Origin: Bradyrhizobiaceae bacterium Ga0074131
GTDB taxonomy: Bacteria > Pseudomonadota > Alphaproteobacteria > Rhizobiales > Xanthobacteraceae
Assembly: GCA_001464035.1 (NCBI GenBank)
Contig: LNEC01000017.1
Span: forward strand, 62,001-126,000
DNA: 64,000 nt
Reading direction: 5' to 3'
The notes under the pieces: generated by a model
What the model was told of the DNA's origin: nothing
Databases searched by the model: none
The model's input: the letters and a program-made list of their open reading frames with translations, nothing else
Translations under genes and position numbers: made by a program
Part shown: in pieces, positions 42,664 through 52,281 of the stretch
Numbering within the stretch: position 1 is the first letter of the stretch
Layout: each line of letters opens with the position of its first letter

Positions 42664-43572
42664 GTGAGCACTCCCTTACCCCCATTCGACTTCGATTTGC
42701 TTCGAACGTTCGTTGCGGTCGTCGACAACGCCAGCTTCACGCGGGCCGCGGAACGGGTCGGGCGCACCCAATCCACCGTGAGTCTGCAAATCAAGAAGCT
42801 AGAAGAGAGCCTCGGACGGCGTGTATTCGAACGGGATGGTCGCGATTTTCTGTTAACCCCCGACGGAGAGGTCCTGCTCAACTATGCGAGGCAGCTGCTA
42901 CATCTCGCCGATGAGGCCCGTTCCCGCATCCTGGAGCCTGACATCGAAGGCAGTGTTCGCCTCGGAACTCCCGAGGACTTTGCCACCGTCTATCTTCCGG
43001 ATGTGCTGGCGCAGTTCGCGCGCGCGCATCCGCGCGTGGCCCTCGAGGTCAACTGCACCTTCAGTTTCAGTTTGCTCGAAGGCTTTTCCAAGGGTGAGTA
43101 TGACCTGATTATGGTCAAGCGCGAGCCCCAGGGACCGGCAGGCGGAATAGCTGTCTGGCGTGATGTGCTGGTCTGGGTGACCGGCCCCAAACTCGTGTTG
43201 GATGCAAATCAGCCTCTTCCGCTGGTGCTGGCGCCCGCGCCTGATGTCTATCGCAAACGGGCGCTTGCCGGTCTCGAGGCCAACAAGCGGGCCTGGCGGA
43301 TTGCCTACACCAGCCCGAGCAGCGAGGGTCTGCAGGCCGCGGTGCGCGCGGGCCTGGGCGTGACGGTGATGTCGAAGGATATGGTGCCGGAAGGCTTGAT
43401 GCTGGTGGGGGCCGAACATAACATGCCCCAGATGCCTGATGCCGAAATTGCATTGTACCGGGCTCCCGGAGCATTGTCCCCGGCTGCCCAACTACTCTGC
43501 GAGCACATCATTCATTCGTTGGAATCGGCGCGGCCCAAGCGTGATCATGATTTCAAGGCCAAACAGGATTGA
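42664..43572 (+). CDS. LysR-family transcriptional regulator
   Basis: A protein of 302 residues with a GTG start. The winged helix-turn-helix is at about 10-70 (LLRTFVAVVDNASFTRAAERVG, TQSTVSLQIKKLEESLGRRVF), followed by a periplasmic-binding-protein-like effector domain. It follows the RND pump by 250 bases on the same strand. That gap contains a GGGCC/GGCCC stem but no other feature I recognise. LysR control of metal RND genes is not usual, so the target may lie elsewhere or be an organic signal. Confidence 0.88.
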   Translation: MSTPLPPFDFDLLRTFVAVVDNASFTRAAERVGRTQSTVSLQIKKLEESLGRRVFERDGRDFLLTPDGEVLLNYARQLLHLADEARSRILEPDIEGSVRLGTPEDFATVYLPDVLAQFARAHPRVALEVNCTFSFSLLEGFSKGEYDLIMVKREPQGPAGGIAVWRDVLVWVTGPKLVLDANQPLPLVLAPAPDVYRKRALAGLEANKRAWRIAYTSPSSEGLQAAVRAGLGVTVMSKDMVPEGLMLVGAEHNMPQMPDAEIALYRAPGALSPAAQLLCEHIIHSLESARPKRDHDFKAKQD

Positions 43573-43630
43573 TGATCGTTCCATACGACCGTGATCCCAT
43601 CCGCCAACCACGAGAGAGCAACGAGCCGGA

Positions 43631-44833
43631 TTATTCTTCGGGCGCGTTCTCGATCGGATCGAAGCGGTCGGCCTCGAGGCCCAACAGGTTCCACGATTGC
43701 AGCATATGCGGCGGCAACGGCGCTGACACGTCGATGGTGCCGCCGCGCGGATGCGGGATCACGATCCGGCGCGCCAGCAGATGCAGCCGCTTCTGTAGTC
43801 CACCGGGCAGTTCCCAGTTTTCCTTGTTGAAGTATTTGGGATCGCCGATGATGGCGTGGCCGATATGCGCCATGTGGGCGCGCAACTGATGGGTCCGCCC
43901 GGTGACCGGTTTCAGCGACACCCAGGCGAGTTTTTGTGCCGAGGTCTCCACCACGGCGTAATAGGTCACGGCGTGGCTGGCGCCCTCGTCGCCATGTTTG
44001 GCGATCACCATGATGGTGTCGTCCTCGCTCTCTTCCTTGGCGAGGTAGGTCGAGATGCGGCCCTGCTTCGGCTTCGGCACGCCCGCCACCAGCGCCCAGT
44101 AGACCTTGCGCGCGGAGCGATGGCGGAACGACCCGGTCAGCGCGGTCGCGGCAAAGCGCGTCTTGGCGATCAGCAGGCAGCCGGCGGTTTCCTTGTCGAG
44201 CCGGTGCACCAGCCGCGGCTTCTGCCCCTTGGCGTCACGCATCACTTCCAGCATGTCGTCGACATTTCGCGTGATGCCGGAACCGCCCTGCACTGCAAGC
44301 CCCGCCGGCTTGTTCAGCACCATGACGTCGGCATCCTCGAACAGGATCATGTCCTTCAGCGCCTGCAGGGTCTTGGTCGCGGCTTCCGAGAGACTGCCGA
44401 CCACCTTGGCCGCATCGAGTTTCAGCGGCGGAATCCGGATGCTCTGCCCCTCCTCGATCCGGTCCTTAGAGTCGGCGCGCTTGCCGTTGACGCGCAACTC
44501 GCCTTTGCGGACGATGCGCTGGATGTGGGAGAACGACAGACCGGGAAAACGCGCTTCCAGAAAGCGATCGACGCGCATGTTGTTCTCATCCGCCGTCACC
44601 ACCACGGTCTGAACCTTGGTGGGCAACGGTGGCGGCTCGGGAATGATTTTCCCCGGCTCGGGAATGAACGGCGCCGGTTTTGGCGCGCGGGGCGCCGAGG
44701 CAGCAAAGCGCGCGGGCGGCTTGCCGCCCGGACGATGCGCCGGCGGCCGCTCGGCCTGCGAGCCGCGATAGGGCCGCGCGCCCTTCGGGCGGTCGCCCGC
44801 CGGGCGAAGGGGTCTCTTGACGCGACGGCTCAT
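43631..44833 (-). CDS. RluA-family 23S rRNA pseudouridine synthase (RluC-like)
   Basis: A protein of 400 residues. The first 75 form a basic Pro/Arg-rich extension. An S4 RNA-binding domain is at about 86-135 (VDRFLEARFPGLSFSHIQRIVRKGELRVNG), followed by the catalytic domain with HRLDKETAG (catalytic Asp213) and RTHQLRAHMAHIGHAIIGD. It isomerises uridines in 23S rRNA, most likely the RluC set, but the exact sites cannot be told. The minus strand resumes here after the plus-strand metal island; stops are separated by 58 bases. Confidence 0.9.
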   Translation of the reverse strand: MSRRVKRPLRPAGDRPKGARPYRGSQAERPPAHRPGGKPPARFAASAPRAPKPAPFIPEPGKIIPEPPPLPTKVQTVVVTADENNMRVDRFLEARFPGLSFSHIQRIVRKGELRVNGKRADSKDRIEEGQSIRIPPLKLDAAKVVGSLSEAATKTLQALKDMILFEDADVMVLNKPAGLAVQGGSGITRNVDDMLEVMRDAKGQKPRLVHRLDKETAGCLLIAKTRFAATALTGSFRHRSARKVYWALVAGVPKPKQGRISTYLAKEESEDDTIMVIAKHGDEGASHAVTYYAVVETSAQKLAWVSLKPVTGRTHQLRAHMAHIGHAIIGDPKYFNKENWELPGGLQKRLHLLARRIVIPHPRGGTIDVSAPLPPHMLQSWNLLGLEADRFDPIENAPEE

Positions 44834-44923
44834 GATGCTGCGGCTCCGGATCAGGCCGTTGGGTAGCCCAAAAGCAGCGAATGGTCACGGCGAATTCGGT
44901 ACAAATTGGGGATCGGATCGGCC

Positions 44924-45907
44924 ATGCTGGGCAAGACCGCGATGAACCAGGGAGCATCCGGGGTGTTGTTACCGAAATCGGCCCTGGTTGCTGTCGCAGC
45001 CATGATAGCGAGCGCGGCGTGGGCGCAGGAAAGCCCGATGCCGGCGGAGATTGCCGCCAGGCTCCTGGAGATGGGCCGCGTCATCGACCCGCCCAAGACC
45101 GTCGCGCTCTATGCGCCGTTACAGCAAAAGGAGCCGTACCAGGGCGTCAAGGTCGAGCGGGACGTCAGATACGGCGCCGCCGACCGCAACCTGCTCGATA
45201 TTTTCTTGCCGGAGAGCGCTGCATCTCCCCGGCCGGTACTGATATTCGTCCATGGCGGCGCGTACATAGGCGGCAACAAGCGAACAACGCCGACCAGCCC
45301 GTTCTATGACAACATCATGCTGTGGGCGGTGACGAACGGTTTTGTGGGCGTCAACGTCACCTATCGCCTCGCGCCGCAGGCTCCCTGGCCGGCCGGCGCC
45401 GAGGATCTCGCCGCCGCGGTTCAATGGGTTTCGGACAGGATCGGCGAACGTGGCGGCGATCCCGCGCGCATCTATCTGATGGGACACTCCGCCGGCGCGG
45501 TTCACGTCGCAAGCTATGTCTCGCATCCCGAATTTCATAGGGTGAAGGGCGGCGGCCTGGCCGGCGCGATCATGATTTCCGGCAATTACGACCTGACCGC
45601 GACGCCGCTCGCCGATTCCGGGCGAGCTTACTTCGGCACCGATCCCGCGCGGTATGCCGAACGATCCTCCCTGCCGGGTCTGGCGACCACCAGCATTCCG
45701 CTAATGCTGGCTGCTGCCGAACTGGACCCGCCAGGCTTCGTGCTGCAATTCGATCTGATGAAACAGGCGACATGCAAGCGTGCGAGCGGATGCGCCCGCG
45801 CGTTCCTGGTGCCGCAGCACAGTCATATGTCGGAGGTGTACTCGATCAACACCGCGGATACGCGGCTGACCGAACAGATTCTGGATTTCGTGAGAACGGG
45901 GATGTGA
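44924..45907 (+). CDS. exported alpha/beta hydrolase (carboxylesterase-like)
   Basis: A protein of 327 residues from ATG 44924; ATG 44942 is an alternative. An N-terminal export signal ends near AWAQE. The HGGAY oxyanion loop lies near 110 and the nucleophile elbow GHSAGA near 190, with His in HSHMSE near the C-terminus. This is the hormone-sensitive-lipase-like carboxylesterase group. No ester substrate can be predicted. It is divergent from rluA-type 43631 and convergent with rarA. Confidence 0.85.
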   Translation: MLGKTAMNQGASGVLLPKSALVAVAAMIASAAWAQESPMPAEIAARLLEMGRVIDPPKTVALYAPLQQKEPYQGVKVERDVRYGAADRNLLDIFLPESAASPRPVLIFVHGGAYIGGNKRTTPTSPFYDNIMLWAVTNGFVGVNVTYRLAPQAPWPAGAEDLAAAVQWVSDRIGERGGDPARIYLMGHSAGAVHVASYVSHPEFHRVKGGGLAGAIMISGNYDLTATPLADSGRAYFGTDPARYAERSSLPGLATTSIPLMLAAAELDPPGFVLQFDLMKQATCKRASGCARAFLVPQHSHMSEVYSINTADTRLTEQILDFVRTGM

Positions 45908-46032
45908 CTAGACTGGCTCGCGCGTCACAACGACACTATTTCATGCCGTTCGGCGCGCATCTCAATGATGAAGAAGTTGGTTTCGATTTCGACCGCTTGA
46001 ATGGATGGCTGAATCGAATCGCCTGAATTGGC

Positions 46033-47361
46033 TCATTCCCGCTCCCTGCGTAGCTTCGCCCAATAATCCAGCCGCTTCCTGATCTCGCGCTCGAAGCCGC
46101 GATCCGGCGGATCATAAAAGGTCTGGCGTCCGAGCGCTTCAGGGAAATAGTCCTGTCCGGAAAAGGCTTCGGGCGTGTCGTGGTCGTACTGGTAGCCGCC
46201 GCCATAGCCTTCCGACTTCATCAGTTTTGTCGGTGAATTCAGAATATGTTTCGGCGGGAGCAATGAACCACCTTCTCTCGCCATGCGCATCGCGGCACCA
46301 AAGGCCTTGTAGGCGGCGTTGGATTTCGGCGCGGTGGCGAGATAGATCACGGCCTGCGCGATCGCCAGTTCACCTTCGGGAGAGCCGAGGAAGTCATAGG
46401 CGTCCTTGGCGGCGTTGCAAACCGCCAGCGCCTGCGGATCGGCCAACCCGATGTCTTCGACCGCCATGCGGACCACGCGGCGGGCCAGGAACAGCGGGTC
46501 TTCGCCGGCGTCCATCATGCGCGCCAGATAGTACAGCGCCGCATCCGGGTCGGAGCCGCGCACCGATTTATGCAGCGCCGAGATCAGGTTGTAATGGCCG
46601 TCGGCCGACTTGTCGTAGATCGGGGCGCGGCGCTGCAGGATCTCCTGCAACTGTTCGGCATTGAAGGTCTCGTTTGTCCGCGCGGCGCGCCAGACCTCTT
46701 CGGCCAATGTCAGCGCGGCGCGGCCGTCGCCGTCGGCCATCCGCACCAGCACGGCGCGCGCCTCTGGATCTAGCGGCAGCTTTTTGCCCTCGATGCTCTC
46801 GGCATGGGCGAAGAGCTTTTCGATCGTCGCTGCATCGAGCGAATGAAACACCAGCACCCGCGCCCGCGACAGTAGCGCGGCGTTGAGTTCGAACGAGGGA
46901 TTTTCGGTGGTGGCGCCGACCAGCACCACGGTGCCGTCTTCCATCACGGGCAGAAACGAATCCTGCTGCGCGCGATTGAAGCGGTGCACCTCATCGACGA
47001 ACAACAGCGTGCCCTTGCCCATCTCGCGCCGTGCGCGGGCAGCGTCGAATACTTTCTTGAGCTCGGCGACGCCAGAGAACACCGCGGAAATCTGCTCGAA
47101 ATGCAGTTCGGTCGCGTCCGCCAGCAACCGCGCCACAGTGGTCTTGCCGGTGCCCGGCGGCCCCCAGAAGATCAGCGAACCCAGCGTTCGCGTCGCCAGC
47201 ATTCGCGTCAACGCGCCGTCGGGCCCCAGGATATGGTCCTGTCCGACCACGTCCGACAGCACCCCGGGACGCAGCCGGTCCGGCAGCGGGCGCGGCGCAT
47301 CCTGATCCATCCCTGCGGCAGCGAACAGGTTGGCGCTTTCGCGTGGGCGCTTCGGGCTCAT
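46033..47361 (-). CDS. rarA: replication-associated recombination protein RarA
   Basis: A protein of 442 residues of the AAA+ clamp-loader-like RarA/MgsA/WRNIP1 family, acting at stalled forks. Walker A GPPGTGKTT is at 67-75, Walker B LLFVDEVHRF near 115-125, and sensor 1 GATTENPSF near 150; the C-terminal tetramerisation part ends with GYGGGYQYDHDTPEAF. Its ATG overlaps the degP stop by 4 bases (ATGA), so the two are translated as an operon. Confidence 0.95.
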   Translation of the reverse strand: MSPKRPRESANLFAAAGMDQDAPRPLPDRLRPGVLSDVVGQDHILGPDGALTRMLATRTLGSLIFWGPPGTGKTTVARLLADATELHFEQISAVFSGVAELKKVFDAARARREMGKGTLLFVDEVHRFNRAQQDSFLPVMEDGTVVLVGATTENPSFELNAALLSRARVLVFHSLDAATIEKLFAHAESIEGKKLPLDPEARAVLVRMADGDGRAALTLAEEVWRAARTNETFNAEQLQEILQRRAPIYDKSADGHYNLISALHKSVRGSDPDAALYYLARMMDAGEDPLFLARRVVRMAVEDIGLADPQALAVCNAAKDAYDFLGSPEGELAIAQAVIYLATAPKSNAAYKAFGAAMRMAREGGSLLPPKHILNSPTKLMKSEGYGGGYQYDHDTPEAFSGQDYFPEALGRQTFYDPPDRGFEREIRKRLDYWAKLRRERE

Positions 47362-48752
47362 CCGCCGAGCGTGACGTTGATCTGCTGGCCGCCCCGCACC
47401 ACGACGATGCGCCAGATCCGGGCGGCCTCGCGCGTCGCCTTTTCGAGATCGCTGGTTTTGGCGATCTTCTGATTGTTGATCGCGCGGATGACATCGCCCT
47501 TCTGGAAACCGACGCTGGCCGCCGTGGTGCCTTCGCCGAGATCGATGACCACGACGCCTTCGGTGTCCGCGTCCAGACGAAGTTCATCGGCGACCGCCGG
47601 CGAGATGTTAGCGACCTTGGCGCCCTGCAAAGGGGAGCGCGAGGTCAGGACGATCTCGTTGCGGCCGGTGTCGGGCGCGGTTTCGAGCGCCACCGTCAGC
47701 TTCATGACCTTGCCGGCGCGCTGCACGTCGATCTGCGCGCTGCCGCCCAGCGGGCGGGTGGCGAAACGATAGTCAAATCCGTTGGGATCGTCGACGGTCT
47801 GGCCGTCGATCGCGACGATCAGATCGGACAATTTCAGCCCTGCTCGCGCCGCCGGGCTGTTGGCCGCGATGTTGGCGACCAGCGCGCCGGAGGGAATGCG
47901 AAGCCCCAGCGTTTCCGCGATCTCCGGTGTCACCGCCTGCAACCGCGCGCCGAGCCACGGTCGCTTGACCGCCTTGCCGCCGCTCTTGGCGGAGGCCACC
48001 ACGACGCGCACCATGTTGGCGGGAATCGCAAAGCCGATGCCCTGCGAGCCGCCGGAACGCGAGAAGATCGCGGTGTTGACGCCCGCCAGCCTGCCGGTCA
48101 TGTCGACCAGCGCGCCGCCGGAATTGCCGGGATTGATGGCGGCATCGGTCTGGATGAAGAACTGGTAGTCGGTGATGCCGACCTGCGTGCGCGCCAGTGC
48201 GGAGATGATGCCGTGGGTGACGGTCTGCCCGACGCCAAAGGGATTGCCGATCGCCAGCACGACGTCGCCGACCAGCAACTCGTCCGAATTGGCGAAATCA
48301 AGCGTCGGAAATTTTTCCTTGCCGTCCTTGATCCGCAGCACGGCAAGATCGGTGCGGTTGTCCTTGAGCACGATCTCGGCCTCGAATTCGCGTTTGTCGG
48401 AGAGCGAGATCTTGACCTGATCGGCGCCTTCGATGACGTGGCTATTGGTGACCACCAGTCCGGACGAATCCACCATCACGCCCGATCCCAGCGAGCGCTG
48501 CATCTGCTCCGGCTGCTGACCAGGGACGCCGAAGAAACGGCGGAAGATCGGATCGTCGAGCAGCGGATTGCGGTTCTGCACCACCTTGGCGGCATAGACG
48601 TTGACCACCGCGGGCTGCACCCGCTGCACGATCGGCGCATAGGAGAGCCTGATGTCCGCGGGCGACGTCGGCACGCGGCGATCCTGAGACATTGCAGGCG
48701 CTGTCGCAGCGGTGAAAACCAGCAACGCCGTGAGAATGCGGACAACGATCAT
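47358..48752 (-). CDS. DegP/HtrA-type periplasmic serine protease
   Basis: A protein of 464 residues with a signal peptide (residues 1-22, APAMSQ). The trypsin-like triad is His105 (VTNSHVI), Asp135 (RTDLAVL) and Ser211 (NPGNSGGAL). Two PDZ domains follow at about 255-345 and 365-460. It degrades or refolds misfolded envelope proteins. The start ATG is preceded by GGGG only, and a long upstream extension of the frame lacks protein character. Cotranscribed with rarA and located between it and the ribosomal operon end. Confidence 0.92.
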   Translation of the reverse strand: MIVVRILTALLVFTAATAPAMSQDRRVPTSPADIRLSYAPIVQRVQPAVVNVYAAKVVQNRNPLLDDPIFRRFFGVPGQQPEQMQRSLGSGVMVDSSGLVVTNSHVIEGADQVKISLSDKREFEAEIVLKDNRTDLAVLRIKDGKEKFPTLDFANSDELLVGDVVLAIGNPFGVGQTVTHGIISALARTQVGITDYQFFIQTDAAINPGNSGGALVDMTGRLAGVNTAIFSRSGGSQGIGFAIPANMVRVVVASAKSGGKAVKRPWLGARLQAVTPEIAETLGLRIPSGALVANIAANSPAARAGLKLSDLIVAIDGQTVDDPNGFDYRFATRPLGGSAQIDVQRAGKVMKLTVALETAPDTGRNEIVLTSRSPLQGAKVANISPAVADELRLDADTEGVVVIDLGEGTTAASVGFQKGDVIRAINNQKIAKTSDLEKATREAARIWRIVVVRGGQQINVTLGG

Positions 48753-48971
48753 GAAGGGATTCCCCGGGAAATCATGGCGCGAATATAGGCCTCCCGGCCC
48801 GCGAATAGAAGCGATTGGAAGCACCGGGAGAACGGGACGGAAGGCTATTTTGGCGCGACACACGGTGCCAAACAAAGCGCACTACCGGCTCAAAACTTGC
48901 AATTCCGCTCATAAAGCAGCAGGTAGTGTCGGCACACCGGCGCATGGCCGCCGGCGAGGAGAACCGCCCCC

Positions 48972-50000
48972 ATGAAGGCCGTCGGATACCAGAAATCGCT
49001 TCCAATCGATAGCAAGGACGCTCTGATCGATTTCGAGACCGCCAAATCGGAGCCGAAGGCCCGCGATATCCGTGTCGCCGTGAAGGCAATTTCCGTCAAT
49101 CCGGTTGACTACAAGGTCCGCAAGCGCGCAGCACCCCCGGCGGGCGAAACCAAGATTCTGGGCTATGACGCCGCCGGGGTCGTGGACGCCGTCGGCCCCG
49201 ACGTCACACTGTTCAAGCCGGGCGACGAGGTGTTCTACGCCGGCTCGATCCAGCGCCAGGGCACCAATTCGGAGTTTCATCTGGTCGACGAGCGCATCGT
49301 CGGCGCCAAGCCGAAGTCGCTTTCGTTCGCACAAGCCGCCGCCCTGCCCCTGACCTCAATCACCGCATGGGAATTGCTGTTCGACCGCCTCGGTGTCGCG
49401 CCCGGCAAGAGCTTCGATCCACGCACGCTGTTGATCGTCGGCGGCGCCGGCGGTGTCGGCTCGATCCTGATCCAGCTCGCGCGCCGCCTCACCGGCCTGA
49501 CCGTTGTTGCCACCGCGTCGCGGCCCGAGTCACAAAAATGGTGTCTCGATCTCGGCGCCCATCAGGTGATCGATCATTCAAAGCCGATGAAGGAGCAGAT
49601 CGACAAGCTGAAAGTATACCCGGTGGCGCTGGTCGCCAGCCTCACCAATACCGAACAGCATTACAAGGCATTGGCCGACATCATCGCGCCGCAGGGCAAG
49701 TTCGGCCTGATCGACGATCCCCAGGAATTCACTTTCAGCGTGTTCAAAGGCAAGGCGGTTTCGGTGCACTGGGAGTCGATGTTCACGCGCTCGTCGTTCC
49801 AGACGCCCGACATGATCGGACAGCATCATTTGCTCAACGACGTCGCCGACCTCATCGACAAGGGCGTGCTGCGCACCACACTCGACCAGGCGTTCGGCAC
49901 CATCAACGCCGCCAATCTGAAGCGGGCGCATGCGTTGCTGGAGTCCGGCAAGTCGCGCGGCAAGGTCGTGCTGGAGGGGTGGCAGGCAGCCGTCAGGTAA
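48972..50000 (+). CDS. zinc-type alcohol dehydrogenase-like quinone oxidoreductase
   Basis: A protein of 342 residues with GAGGAG upstream of the ATG. It is a medium-chain reductase: catalytic domain opening VAVKAISVNPVDYKVR, then GYDAAGVVDAVG, and the NAD(P)-binding GGAGGVGS near 160. It lacks the Cys/His zinc ligands, fitting the zinc-independent quinone oxidoreductase branch. Its substrate is unknown. It is divergent from degP and convergent with rplQ, whose terminator follows. Confidence 0.9.
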   Translation: MKAVGYQKSLPIDSKDALIDFETAKSEPKARDIRVAVKAISVNPVDYKVRKRAAPPAGETKILGYDAAGVVDAVGPDVTLFKPGDEVFYAGSIQRQGTNSEFHLVDERIVGAKPKSLSFAQAAALPLTSITAWELLFDRLGVAPGKSFDPRTLLIVGGAGGVGSILIQLARRLTGLTVVATASRPESQKWCLDLGAHQVIDHSKPMKEQIDKLKVYPVALVASLTNTEQHYKALADIIAPQGKFGLIDDPQEFTFSVFKGKAVSVHWESMFTRSSFQTPDMIGQHHLLNDVADLIDKGVLRTTLDQAFGTINAANLKRAHALLESGKSRGKVVLEGWQAAVR

Positions 50001-50026
50001 CCGAGACCAGGTCGCCAGGTTGCCCA

Positions 50027-50056
50027 TAAAAAAGCGGCGCACCGGGCGCCGCTTCT
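50027..50056 (-). terminator. terminator of the ribosomal super-operon
   Basis: On the minus strand AAGCGGCGC pairs with GCGCCGCTT around a 5-base loop, and the T-run TTTTTT follows. It is about 20 bases after the rplQ stop at 50077. It is also the first strong terminator seen downstream of rpoA, and 27 bases beyond the stop of the convergent oxidoreductase. Confidence 0.9.
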
Positions 50057-50076
50057 GAGAAGCAAATTCAGCAGAC

Positions 50077-50493
50077 TTACGCTGCTTCCGCAGCCTTTTC
50101 CTGCACGGGACCAGAGTCGAGGCCCTTGGCGTCGACGTCACGGTCGACGAATTCGATCACCGCCATCGGCGCGTTGTCGCCATAGCGGAAGCCGGCCTTG
50201 ATGATGCGGGTATAGCCGCCCTGGCGGTCCTTGTAGCGGGTCGCGATCACATCGAACAGCTTGCGGACCTGATCGAGGTCCCGCATCTCAGAGATCGCCT
50301 GACGGCGCATCGAGAGGCCGCCCTTCTTGCCGAGCGTGACCAGCTTCTCCACGATCGGGCGAAGCTCCTTGGCCTTTGGCAGCGTGGTGACGATCTGCTC
50401 GTGCTTGATCAGCGCCGCGCACATGTTGGCGAACATCGCCTTTCGATGCTCGGCGGTGCGGTTGAGCTTCCGGTGAACCTTGCCGTGACGCAT
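50077..50493 (-). CDS. rplQ: 50S ribosomal protein L17
   Basis: A protein of 138 residues with GAGGAA before the ATG. It has the conserved [20 protein letters not shown] opening and [24 protein letters not shown], and a C-terminal acidic/Ala tail. L17 lies around the exit tunnel of the large subunit. It is the last gene of the alpha operon, following rpoA by about 120 bases, and is followed by the operon terminator. Confidence 0.98.
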   Translation of the reverse strand: MRHGKVHRKLNRTAEHRKAMFANMCAALIKHEQIVTTLPKAKELRPIVEKLVTLGKKGGLSMRRQAISEMRDLDQVRKLFDVIATRYKDRQGGYTRIIKAGFRYGDNAPMAVIEFVDRDVDAKGLDSGPVQEKAAEAA

Positions 50494-50615
50494 GTGATAT
50501 TTCCTCGATACTCATTCGGTCGCGACGGCTCGTCGGACACGTTGCTCAGGTGGGCCGCCTGCGTTCGCCCAAATGCGATGGCCATGCTTCGCCGGCCATC
50601 ACGCCTATCGTTCGC

Positions 50616-51647
50616 TCAATAATGGTCTTCGAAGCGCTTGGCCAGTTCGTCGATGTTCTCAGGCGGCCAGCCCGGCACGTCCATGCCGAGATGCAGCCCC
50701 ATCTGGGCCAGCACTTCCTTGATCTCGTTCAGCGACTTGCGGCCGAAGTTGGGGGTACGGAGCATCTCCGCTTCCGACTTTTGCACGAGATCCCCGATGT
50801 AGACGATGTTGTCGTTCTTCAGGCAGTTCGCCGAACGCACCGACAGTTCGAGTTCGTCGACCTTCTTGAGGAACGCCGGGTTGAACGCGAGATCGGGAAT
50901 GATCTCCTGCGCCACTTCCTTGCGCGGCTCTTCGAAGTTCACAAACACGTTGAGCTGGTCCTGCAGGATACGGGCAGCATAGGCCACCGCATCGTCCGGC
51001 GAGATCGCGCCATTGGTCTCGATGGTCATGGTCAGCTTATCGTAGTCGAGAATCTGGCCCTCGCGGGTGTTCTCGACCTTGTACGAAACCTTGCGCACCG
51101 GAGAGAACAGGCTGTCGACCGGGATCAGGCCGATCGGCGCGTCCTCGGGACGGTTGCGCTCGGCCGCGACGTAGCCCTTGCCGGCGGCAACCGTGAATTC
51201 CATGCGGATCTCGGCGCCCTCGTCGAGCGTGCATATCTGCAGGTCGGGATTAAGCACCACGACATCGCCGACGGTCTGGATGTCGCCGGCGGTGACGACG
51301 CCCGGGCCCTGCTTCTTCACGACCATGCGCTTGGGGCCTTCGCCCTGCATCTTGATCGAGATGTCCTTGATGTTGAGCACGATGTCGGTGACGTCCTCGC
51401 GAACGCCCGCGATCGAAGAGAATTCGTGCAGCACGCCGTCGATGTGCACCGACTGCACCGCCGCGCCTTGCAGCGAGGACAGCAGGATACGCCGGAGCGC
51501 GTTACCGAGCGTCTGGCCGAAGCCGCGCTCGAGCGGTTCGGCGACCAGCGTCGCGAAACGATTCGGGTCGGTGCCTGGCGTCACCTGAAGCTTGTTCGGC
51601 CGAATAAGTTCTTGCCAATTTTTCTGGATCGTCACTGTTTCACCCAT
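50616..51647 (-). CDS. rpoA: RNA polymerase alpha subunit
   Basis: A protein of 343 residues. The N-terminal domain (1-235) holds the dimerisation core with [18 protein letters not shown] and [11 protein letters not shown], and the C-terminal domain (about 255-330) has the two helix-hairpin-helix-like motifs ([38 protein letters not shown]) that bind UP elements and activators. Length and order (rpsM, rpsK, rpoA, rplQ) are as expected. A gap of 111 bases separates it from rpsK. Confidence 0.98.
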   Translation of the reverse strand: MGETVTIQKNWQELIRPNKLQVTPGTDPNRFATLVAEPLERGFGQTLGNALRRILLSSLQGAAVQSVHIDGVLHEFSSIAGVREDVTDIVLNIKDISIKMQGEGPKRMVVKKQGPGVVTAGDIQTVGDVVVLNPDLQICTLDEGAEIRMEFTVAAGKGYVAAERNRPEDAPIGLIPVDSLFSPVRKVSYKVENTREGQILDYDKLTMTIETNGAISPDDAVAYAARILQDQLNVFVNFEEPRKEVAQEIIPDLAFNPAFLKKVDELELSVRSANCLKNDNIVYIGDLVQKSEAEMLRTPNFGRKSLNEIKEVLAQMGLHLGMDVPGWPPENIDELAKRFEDHY

Positions 51648-51758
51648 GGGCCAATCGATTTGCCGTCTAAATCACTGGCGTTGGAGAACGCGGATCAGCC
51701 CGCGTCAAATACACTGCAAAGTCATCGCGGGACGGCCAAGCCGCCCGCGGCCGAAAAA

Positions 51759-52148
51759 TCAAACCCGCCGGCGCTTGCGCGGACGGCACCCATTGTGCGG
51801 GATCGTGGTCACGTCGCGGATCGAAGTGACCGTGAAGCCCGCGGCCTGCAGCGCCCGAAGCGCCGATTCACGGCCCGAACCCGGACCCGCAACCTCAACC
51901 TCCAGCGTGCGCATGCCGTGTTCCTGCGCCTTCTTGGAAACGTCTTCCGCCGCGACCTGGGCGGCGTAAGGGGTCGACTTTCGCGATCCCTTGAAGCCCA
52001 TCGTTCCGGCCGACGACCAAGCAATCGTATTGCCCTGCGCGTCGGTGATAGTGATGGTCGTGTTGTTGAACGACGAGTTCACGTGCGCGACGCCGGATGC
52101 AATGTTCTTGCGCTCACGACGGCGGACGCGGGTAGCTTCCTTGCCCAT
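51759..52148 (-). CDS. rpsK: 30S ribosomal protein S11
   Basis: A protein of 129 residues, with [19 protein letters not shown] and the conserved C-terminal [23 protein letters not shown]11 lies at the platform of the small subunit and contacts the E-site mRNA. It follows rpsM, but with a larger gap than usual, filled by an inverted repeat at 52220-52278. Confidence 0.98.
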   Translation of the reverse strand: MGKEATRVRRRERKNIASGVAHVNSSFNNTTITITDAQGNTIAWSSAGTMGFKGSRKSTPYAAQVAAEDVSKKAQEHGMRTLEVEVAGPGSGRESALRALQAAGFTVTSIRDVTTIPHNGCRPRKRRRV

Positions 52149-52219
52149 TCCAGAACCTTTCCTAAGATCTCATCGCCGCCGTAATGCCAGCGGCTACACC
52201 TGATGAGCGAGTAGTGAGT

Positions 52220-52278
52220 GGCGAATAGCGAACAGTAAGGCCTCGCCCCTGCTCGCCATCCGCATTTCGCTATTCGCC
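52220..52278. repeat. 13-bp perfect inverted repeat between rpsM and rpsK
   Basis: GGCGAATAGCGAA at 52220-52232 is the exact complement of TTCGCTATTCGCC at 52266-52278, with 33 bases between. In the minus-strand transcript the stem would form 4 bases after the rpsM stop and 72 bases before the rpsK ATG. There is no T-run, so it would act as a pause, processing or stability element rather than a terminator. A GAGTAGTGAGT stretch next to it looks like a degraded dispersed repeat. Confidence 0.7.
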
Positions 52279-52281
52279 GAC

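Noticed and set aside
45908..46026. A short plus-strand frame ending FDFDRLNGWLNRIA after the esterase
   Set aside because: Only about 27 residues follow a possible ATG, with no ribosome-binding site and no known family; it may be a gene remnant but cannot be supported.
47343..48788. A plus-strand open frame of 481 codons antisense to degP
   Set aside because: The degP frame has a signal peptide, the complete catalytic triad and PDZ domains, while this one is a shadow.
50550..52184. A plus-strand open frame of 544 codons across rpoA and rpsK
   Set aside because: It is the complement of essential genes, with no conserved pattern of its own.
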